From Natronomonas sp. (GTDB lineage: Archaea; Halobacteriota; Halobacteria; Halobacteriales; Haloarculaceae): a stretch of DNA of 5,862 nucleotides. Shown here piece by piece: positions 1 to 3,636 of this stretch; positions within the stretch are counted from its first letter, which is position 1, and each line of letters begins with the position of its first letter. The translations under genes and the position numbers were made by a program. The stretch lies in assembly GCA_007135435.1 (NCBI GenBank), contig SLIW01000078.1, positions 1 through 5,862 on the forward strand, read 5' to 3'. The notes below the pieces were generated by a model. The model worked only from the letters and a program-made list of their open reading frames with translations, did no database searches and had not been told where the DNA came from.

Positions 1-1
1 C

Positions 2-424
2 GTCGACCTCGTGGTCGCCGGGCCTGATGGCGACCGGCTGGATCGACGCCACGGCGTGTACGACGACCGCCGCCGCGGCAGGTTCCCACGCCTCCGGTTC
101 GCCCACGGCCCCCGGGCCGGGCGCTACCGGGTCGCCGTGTTCGGCCGCGACGCCGCGGACTACCGACTGCGGGTTCGGGTCGCGGGGCTCGACGGCGCTC
201 GGCTGGACGACGTCCACGAGGGCCATCTCACCGCCGGGGACGCCGACGAGTTCGTCGCGACGGTCCCCGACTCCGCCGACGAAGCGGGCTCACTCGAGCG
301 GGCCGACGACGGAGGATCGGGGGGAATTATCGGGGCGACCGCGGCCGGCGCGGTCGCCGGTGGCGCGGTGGTGGCGGGGGGATACCACCTCTGGAGGCGT
401 GCTGATCGGGACAGGGAGGGGTGA
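2..424 (+). CDS. 3' end of a membrane-anchored extracellular protein, function unknown (partial)
   Basis: The reading frame is open from base 2, so the start lies upstream of the window; the in-frame GTG at 11 is unlikely to be the real start. About 140 residues are visible and end at a TGA (422-424). The first two thirds alternate charged and hydrophobic residues in short beta-like strands (for example AGRYRVAVFGRD followed by DYRLRVRVAGL), suggesting an immunoglobulin-like or jelly-roll beta-sandwich. A linker rich in Asp, Ser and Gly follows. Then comes a segment of about 20 residues made almost only of Gly, Ala, Val and Ile (GGIIGATAAGAVAGGAVVAGG), and finally a positively charged tail (WRRADRDREG). 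This order fits a C-terminal transmembrane anchor with the domain outside and the Arg-rich tail in the cytoplasm. I cannot assign a family. The gene is co-directional with dodecin but separated by a repeat array, so an operon is unlikely. Confidence 0.7.
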   Translation, partial: VDLVVAGPDGDRLDRRHGVYDDRRRGRFPRLRFAHGPRAGRYRVAVFGRDAADYRLRVRVAGLDGARLDDVHEGHLTAGDADEFVATVPDSADEAGSLERADDGGSGGIIGATAAGAVAGGAVVAGGYHLWRRADRDREG

Positions 425-452
425 CCGCGCTCGTGTCAGGCGGGCGCGTCGA

Positions 453-533
453 TGGTGGACGCTTCACGATCGCCCGCACTGGTGGACGCTTCACGACCGT
501 CCACACTGGTGGACGCTTCACGACCGCCCAATC
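453..533. repeat. 27-bp direct tandem repeat, three copies
   Basis: Three head-to-tail units start at 453, 480 and 507. Each begins with the invariant 17-bp core TGGTGGACGCTTCACGA, followed by 10 variable bases (a CG-CCC-rich tail). The junction of units 2 and 3 contains the inverted repeat CGTCCAC-ACTG-GTGGACG (498-515), a possible hairpin with a 7-bp stem and 4-nt loop. The array begins 28 nt after the stop of the upstream gene and ends about 80 nt before dodecin. There are no unique spacers of CRISPR size. Function is unknown. Confidence 0.9.
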
Positions 534-582
534 GTCCGATCTCGTCGGCCAGAACCGGTCCACGAACGACCTGGTAACAACA

Positions 583-590
583 CTCTATCC
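583..590 (+). promoter_or_regulatory. candidate TATA box of the dodecin gene
   Basis: CTCTATCC is the most TATA-like stretch ahead of the dodecin ATG, in an otherwise GC-rich region. Its centre lies about 30 nt upstream of the ATG at 617, which would give a leaderless or nearly leaderless transcript as is common in haloarchaea. The match to the archaeal consensus is weak. Confidence 0.3.
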
Positions 591-616
591 GGCACGAGGG
601 CGTATTCCCGTGTGCA

Positions 617-823
617 ATGGCAGAAACTGTCAAGGTCATCGAGCTCGTCGGCAACTCGACGGAGTCGTGGGAGGACGCGGCCCAGAACGCGTTGAGCGAC
701 GCTGACGAGACGCTCGAGAACATCACCGGCATGGAGGTCGTCTCCCAGACAGCCGACGTCTCCGACGGGCAGCTGGAACGGTATCGGACGACGGTACACG
801 TGGCGTTCGAGCTGCAGCGCTGA
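617..823 (+). CDS. dodecin family protein (dodecin fold, lacks the flavin-stacking Trp)
   Basis: This 68-residue acidic protein has the usual dodecin length and a beta-alpha-beta-beta pattern: VKVIELVGNS (strand 1), ESWEDAAQNALSDADETL (helix), MEVVSQTADV (strand 2) and ERYRTTVHVAFEL (strand 3). Dodecins assemble into hollow dodecamers; the Halobacterium salinarum protein binds pairs of flavins (riboflavin and lumichrome) and is thought to store or protect them. Aligned to that protein from memory, Trp36 corresponds to Gly38 here and Gln55 to Arg57, while Gln44 and the closing VAFEL strand are kept. The fold call is therefore secure, but flavin binding of the classical type is doubtful. The ATG is preceded by a weak TATA-like box rather than a clear ribosome site. 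The gene is monocistronic in appearance and convergent with the DedA gene, 147 nt away. Confidence 0.9.
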   Translation: MAETVKVIELVGNSTESWEDAAQNALSDADETLENITGMEVVSQTADVSDGQLERYRTTVHVAFELQR

Positions 824-970
824 CCGCGTGCACGACGTCCGGCGACGGGAACGGTCACCGAGAACGGGCCATCCGGGTCGGCCACGACAGGCCGTCGGAG
901 AGGTATCCTCCCAGTCGGAGCGAGGGACGTAGCGAATAGCGTCTCCTTCCCTGCGACGGTTCCGGCCCCG

Positions 971-1489
971 TCACCCCAGGGCGGACACGACCGCGCGGAA
1001 GGCGCCGACCGCGACGACGACGATGGCCGCGTGGTAGATGACGGTCGAGCTGAAGGCGTACACCGCCGTCCGCCACATCGGGTACCCGGCCATCCCCGCC
1101 GGGATCAGGATGAGCCCGCGGAGGTACGGCACGAAGTTCGTGAGGAAGATCCCGGCACCCCCGTACTTCGCGAACAGCTCCTCGCCCCGTCGCAATCGCT
1201 CCTCGGAGATGGTGACCCGTGGCGCGGCCTGGATGTACGAGACGCCGTTGCGCCGGGCGCCCTCGTAGACGAGCAGCTGCCCGAAGGTGTAGCCGCTCGC
1301 CGAGACGAGGACGATGCCGACCGTCTCCGCCGGCGTGGCCGACACCGCGATGACGTACCCCGGGAGGAAGATGGACGTCGGGAGCGGCTTGCCGACGATC
1401 GCGCCCTTGAGGACGAAGAAGACGAACAGCGCTGGCAGCCCCACGACACGCAGGAGGGTGAACCCGAACTCCACGGCCGATTCCAGCAT
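971..1489 (-). CDS. DedA/VTT-domain (SNARE-associated Golgi) family membrane protein
   Basis: This is a 172-residue integral membrane protein. Hydrophobic segments cover about 10-29, 40-68, 112-135 and 142-168. It carries the DedA layout: a re-entrant-like LPxSxFLPGY segment (residues 35-45), a charged cytoplasmic stretch with RLRRGEELFAKYG (98-110), then NFVPYLRGLILIPAGMAG (118-135), matching the family's RFxPxxRxxxxxxAG motif. DedA proteins act in lipid flipping (scramblase or undecaprenyl/polyprenyl-phosphate type) or proton-coupled homeostasis; the substrate here is unknown. I chose the ATG at 1489 because the upstream extension (from 1648) is Arg/Pro/Gly-rich and overlaps a good TATA candidate. 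The acidic residues known to be essential in E. coli YqjA/YghB are absent (Lys28 or Gly33, and Tyr45) and the first conserved Arg is Asn118; Arg124 is kept. At 172 residues it is shorter than the usual ~200-220. Confidence 0.85.
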   Translation of the reverse strand: MLESAVEFGFTLLRVVGLPALFVFFVLKGAIVGKPLPTSIFLPGYVIAVSATPAETVGIVLVSASGYTFGQLLVYEGARRNGVSYIQAAPRVTISEERLRRGEELFAKYGGAGIFLTNFVPYLRGLILIPAGMAGYPMWRTAVYAFSSTVIYHAAIVVVAVGAFRAVVSALG

Positions 1490-1524
1490 GAGACCCCGTC
1501 CGGTCGGCCGTTCGGCACGGTGGG

Positions 1525-1531
1525 CTATAAC
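1525..1531 (-). promoter_or_regulatory. TATA-like box for the DedA gene
   Basis: On the minus strand this reads GTTATAG, the only AT-rich island between the SDR stop and the DedA ATG. Its centre is about 39 nt upstream of the ATG at 1489, predicting transcription start near 1502 and a leader of roughly 13 nt. It lies inside the longer ORF extension and so supports the shorter DedA start. Confidence 0.4.
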
Positions 1532-1652
1532 GCCGTCGTGCCAACGCGCAGGCCATCGGGACGCACCGGTCGTCGGGCAGCCCCACGGGCCCCTCAGCGG
1601 GACGGGTGCTTGGCCGCCCCGGCCCAGGCGCGCGTGGGCCCCTCCCACCTGG

Positions 1653-2537
1653 TCAGTACGTGAGGCTCATGCCGGCCTCGTGGGTCATGTCGCCGCCGTC
1701 GAGGTGGCTGCTGTGCCGCGAACACCCCATCACGAAGAGGTTCGCCACCTCGTAGGGCTCCATCATCTCCTTGACGCGGGTTCGCTCGAGCATCACCTGC
1801 TCGACGACCTCGTCGACGGTCAGCCCCCGCCGGTCGGCGGTGTCCGGCAACTGCCTGGCCACGAGGCCGGTCTTGACGTAGGCGGTCGAGACGGTGAACG
1901 CACGGACCCGGCCCTCGCCCTCGGCGGCGATGGACTGGGTGAGCCCGCGGAGGCCGAACTTCAGGGTGTTGTAGGCGACCTTGTCCCGGGTGACGATGTG
2001 GCCGTGGACCGAGCACATGTTCCCGACGACGCCGCGGCCGTCCTCCGCGTCGCGGAAGTGGGGCAGGCAGTGCTTCGTCAGGAGGAGGGGCGCCCGCAGC
2101 ATCACGTCGTGCATGAGGTCGTACTTCTCGATCGGGAACGACTCGATGGGTGCGACGTGCTGGAGACCGGCGTTGTTGATCAGGTACCGGGGCGTCCCGT
2201 TCGCGGCGGCCTCCTCGACGATCCGCTCGACGTCCCCGTCGTCCGCGAGGTCCCCCTCGACGCCGACGACGGTGCCCGGCAGGGAGAGCGCCTCGGCCCG
2301 GTCCGCGACCTCCTCGAGCCCCTCGCCGTCGACGTCCGCGCCCACGACCGTCAGGCCGTTGGCGGCGAACGCGAGCGCCGTCGCCCGGCCGATCCCCGCT
2401 CCCGCCCCGGTGACGATCGCGACGTTCTCCGGGGCGAAGCCCGGGTCGTCCAGCTCGAGCAGGTCGTCGCGGGTTATCTCGCTGGGACCGTACTTCTCCA
2501 TCGCCTCCTCGACGGTCATGTCGGCCATCGATTCCAT
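1653..2537 (-). CDS. short-chain dehydrogenase/reductase, D-3-hydroxybutyrate dehydrogenase-like
   Basis: This 294-residue classical SDR has an N-terminal extension of about 37 residues. It has the NAD-binding TGAGAGIG (43-50), an acidic Asp68 after strand 2 (favours NAD over NADP), NNAG (121-124), and the catalytic Ser176, Tyr189 and Lys193 (YNTLK). Around NNAG the text LQHVAPIESFP is very close to bacterial 3-hydroxybutyrate dehydrogenase. Aligned from memory to the Pseudomonas fragi enzyme, the four substrate contacts are kept: Gln126, His178, Lys186 and Gln229. The likely reaction is oxidation of a 3-hydroxyacid such as D-3-hydroxybutyrate to acetoacetate, perhaps linked to polyhydroxyalkanoate turnover. 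Oddities: the usual PG after strand 6 is replaced by STAY (217-220), and the C-terminus continues past DGGD instead of ending in the usual DGGW-type tail. An ATG at 2528 (MADMTV) is an alternative start; a TATA-like box fits either. The gene is followed by DedA on the same strand after 163 nt. Confidence 0.9.
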   Translation of the reverse strand: MESMADMTVEEAMEKYGPSEITRDDLLELDDPGFAPENVAIVTGAGAGIGRATALAFAANGLTVVGADVDGEGLEEVADRAEALSLPGTVVGVEGDLADDGDVERIVEEAAANGTPRYLINNAGLQHVAPIESFPIEKYDLMHDVMLRAPLLLTKHCLPHFRDAEDGRGVVGNMCSVHGHIVTRDKVAYNTLKFGLRGLTQSIAAEGEGRVRAFTVSTAYVKTGLVARQLPDTADRRGLTVDEVVEQVMLERTRVKEMMEPYEVANLFVMGCSRHSSHLDGGDMTHEAGMSLTY

Positions 2538-2553
2538 GTTCGTCCGAGGCTCG

Positions 2554-2565
2554 TAATAGCTATCG
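2554..2565 (-). promoter_or_regulatory. TATA-like box for the SDR gene
   Basis: On the minus strand this reads CGATAGCTATTA, containing the perfect 8-bp palindrome ATAGCTAT (2556-2563). Its centre is about 22 nt from the ATG at 2537 and 31 nt from the ATG at 2528. Either start could give a leaderless mRNA, so the box does not decide the start. Confidence 0.4.
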
Positions 2566-2660
2566 AACGCGACGTGGGTGCGACCGCACTCGCGTCACCT
2601 CACCGCCGACGGGCAGCCGAGTCTCTGGAGCTCCTCGCGTCGGAACCTACCGATCGCTAC

Positions 2661-2740
2661 CGATTACCACTCTCAAACACCATCGACCACCGTTCAACGT
2701 CATCCAAAACCAACACCGAAATTACAACCAAAACCTCCAT
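2661..2740. other. strand-asymmetric A/C-rich, G-poor tract
   Basis: Counting the plus strand by eye gives 31 A, 31 C, 13 T and 5 G in 80 nt (45% GC), in a window that is otherwise strongly GC-rich. CCAAAACC occurs twice, 24 nt apart (2704 and 2728). The minus strand is correspondingly G/T-rich, with repeated GGTTTTGG. Function is unknown; it may be unstructured leader or trailer RNA, or sequence of foreign origin. Confidence 0.6.
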
Positions 2741-2767
2741 GGTGGCGAACACGCTCGCCGGCGCCTC

Positions 2768-2865
2768 GTCGGTGGGGTCGACGTGGAGCCGTCGTCGGTG
2801 GGGTCGACGTGGAGCCGTCGTCGGTGGGGTCGACGTGGAGCCGTCGTCGGTGGGGTCGACGTGGA
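2768..2865. repeat. 26-bp direct tandem repeat, 3.8 copies
   Basis: Identical units start at 2768, 2794 and 2820, and a 20-bp partial fourth copy starts at 2846. The first 20 bases of the unit are GTCGGTGGGGTCGACGTGGA, followed by GCCGTC. The unit includes the palindrome GTCGAC. The copies are perfect as far as they go, which indicates recent expansion or strong homogenisation. A period of 26 is not a multiple of three, so the array does not encode a protein repeat. It ends 96 nt before the aIF1A stop codon. Confidence 0.95.
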
Positions 2866-2961
2866 ATAGCCACCCGGGTATCGCCATCGGCGCTCGCTCT
2901 GGTCCCTCGACGCCGTTCACGCGCCGCTGTCGGGCGGGGTATCGCTCAGGAAGATGTCGTT

Positions 2962-3249
2962 CTACGCGTTGATGTGGCCTTCGCGACGGAGCTGGGCGGC
3001 GTCCTGCTCGTCGTAGCGCCACTCGATGTCGGCCTTCTCGTCCTGCCAGTCCCACGGCTCGATGAGGACGATGTCGTCCTTGTTGACCCAGGTCCGGAAG
3101 CGCATCCGTCCGGGGATGCGGCCCATCCGTTCCTTGCCGTCGTTACACCGGAGCCGCACGCGGCGGCCGCCGAGCATCTCCGTCACGATCGCGAACATCT
3201 CGCCTTCCCCCGGCATGCGGAGGTTCTTGCGTTGTGTCTCTTCTGTCAC
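2962..3249 (-). CDS. eif1a: translation initiation factor aIF1A (eIF1A homologue)
   Basis: This 95-residue protein is the archaeal counterpart of eIF1A and bacterial IF1. It binds the A site of the small ribosomal subunit and helps place initiator tRNA and start codon during initiation. The basic N-terminal tail includes RKNLRMP. An OB-fold follows from about residue 15 to 78, with [19 protein letters not shown], then the family hallmark [20 protein letters not shown] (about 54-73), and the typical end QLRREGHI followed by NA. Length is normal for the family. The start is GTG (3249-3247), supported by a TTTAAA box centred 26-27 nt upstream, which implies a leaderless mRNA. Haloarchaea often carry two aIF1A paralogues; whether this is the main or second copy cannot be told from the window. 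It is flanked by repeat arrays on both sides and is not in an obvious operon. Confidence 0.96.
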   Translation of the reverse strand: MTEETQRKNLRMPGEGEMFAIVTEMLGGRRVRLRCNDGKERMGRIPGRMRFRTWVNKDDIVLIEPWDWQDEKADIEWRYDEQDAAQLRREGHINA

Positions 3250-3270
3250 AGTCGTCCTAGACGGTCCCGA

Positions 3271-3291
3271 CGTTTAAACGGTCGCTTTTTT
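3271..3291 (-). promoter_or_regulatory. aIF1A promoter: TTTAAA box with purine-rich BRE-like region
   Basis: TTTAAA (3273-3278) is centred 26-27 nt upstream of the GTG start, the standard spacing from an archaeal TATA box to transcription start, so the mRNA should begin at or next to the start codon. On the minus strand it is preceded by GGAAAAAAGCGACC, a plausible TFB recognition element. The box is embedded in the 10-bp palindrome CGTTTAAACG (3271-3280). Confidence 0.7.
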
Positions 3292-3341
3292 CCGCGGCAT
3301 CTGGTAACATGAATATCGGGAACCGTGGCAGCTGGGCGTGT

Positions 3342-3417
3342 TCGGCGGTGGCGCATGCGATCGGCGGCCACGCATGCAATCGGCGGTGGCGCATGTAATC
3401 GGCGCGGGCGGGTGTAC
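3342..3417. repeat. 19-bp direct tandem repeat, three good copies plus a degenerate fourth
   Basis: Units start at 3342, 3361, 3380 and 3399. Copy 1 is TCGGCGGTGGCGCATGCGA. Copy 3 differs from it at 2 positions and copy 2 at 4; copy 4 matches copy 3 at 14 of 19. Copies 1 and 2 contain the palindrome GCATGC, and copy 1 has the 8-bp palindrome CGCATGCG. A looser match (12 of 19 against the array motif) lies at 3437-3455, and TGCAATCGGC recurs exactly 76 nt (4 x 19) after its first occurrence. The period is not a multiple of three. The array sits in the divergent region between aIF1A and the channel gene. Confidence 0.85.
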
Positions 3418-3460
3418 GCATCTTCCACAGGGGCATTCGTCCGAGACCGGTGCAATCGGC

Positions 3461-3469
3461 ACCTTATTG
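3461..3469 (+). promoter_or_regulatory. TATA-like box ahead of the upstream ORF and potassium channel
   Basis: ACCTTATTG is the clearest AT-rich element between 3330 and the channel gene. Its centre is about 28 nt upstream of the ATG at 3493, as expected for a leaderless transcript beginning there. It directly follows TGCAATCGGC (3451-3460), a copy of the 19-bp array junction, which could be an operator. No comparable box lies near the channel ATG itself. Confidence 0.4.
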
Positions 3470-3492
3470 GCTCACCCGGTTTGGGTTGGGCC

Positions 3493-3636
3493 ATGGACAG
3501 GGAGGAGACACGCTTCACCGATGTGAGGACGGGCGGATCACCGGTCCCGGCCTCCGCCCCTCGGTCGGCGCGGGTTCGGTGTCGCGGACACGGCGACCGC
3601 CCACGGGCGGTCGGCCGGCCGCCTCACCATCCATGA
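3493..3636 (+). CDS. possible leaderless upstream ORF (47 codons) overlapping the channel start by ATGA
   Basis: The ATG at 3493 is about 28 nt downstream of a TATA-like box and opens a 47-codon frame starting MDREETRFTDVRTGG. It becomes Arg/Pro-rich and stops at TGA 3634-3636, inside the channel's start (ATGA). The channel ATG has no visible Shine-Dalgarno site, so translation of this frame could deliver ribosomes to it (termination-reinitiation). The peptide has no recognisable domain, and its second half looks like GC-rich noncoding sequence, so it may have no function as a protein. The alternative is that 3493-3632 is simply a 5' leader. Confidence 0.3.
   Translation: MDREETRFTDVRTGGSPVPASAPRSARVRCRGHGDRPRAVGRPPHHP

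Larger units (their letters stand above)
2538..2961. other. 424-nt gene-free spacer between the SDR and aIF1A genes
   Basis: No convincing gene lies here. From left to right it holds the SDR promoter (about 2554-2565), a GC-rich stretch to about 2655, a low-GC A/C-skewed tract (2661-2740), and the 26-bp repeat array (2768-2865). About 95 nt of GC-rich sequence then follow to the aIF1A stop. No T-run that would serve as an archaeal terminator is visible on the minus strand directly after aIF1A. Short ORFs exist on both strands but have Arg/Pro-rich or AT-rich codon use unlike the neighbouring genes. Confidence 0.7.

Noticed and set aside
453..533. CRISPR-like array
   Set aside because: Units are directly adjacent with no unique spacers of about 30-40 bp, and no cas genes are present; the same holds for the arrays at 2768 and 3342.
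421..705. GTG-started frame overlapping the first gene's stop (GTGA) and encoding three GGRFT-type 9-residue repeats
   Set aside because: The 27-bp period makes repeats appear in any frame, and the frame runs 89 nt into dodecin out of register. The composition after the repeats is not gene-like.
1634..1648. Short inverted repeat GTGGG/CCCAC just after the SDR stop, as a terminator
   Set aside because: The stem is only 5 bp and no T-run follows on the minus strand, so the archaeal termination signal is missing.
2657..2740. 27-codon minus-strand ORF with a hydrophobic start (MEVLVVISVLVLDD)
   Set aside because: It is a by-product of the G/T-rich minus strand; codons such as GTT, TTG and ATT are unlike the genes here, and no promoter is evident.
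1314..2972. Plus-strand open frame of 552 codons across the DedA and SDR genes and the 26-bp array
   Set aside because: It is antisense to two well-supported genes, has low-complexity composition and no recognisable motif.
3309..3398. 29-codon plus-strand ORF (starts MNIGNRG) through the 19-bp array
   Set aside because: Most of it is repeat sequence and it ends inside the array; nothing supports translation apart from the nearby palindromic TTTAAA.
3450..3632. GTG-initiated 61-residue N-terminal extension of the channel
   Set aside because: It is Arg/Pro/Gly-rich, unlike the rest of the protein; the candidate TATA box lies inside it, which would leave the GTG outside the transcript.
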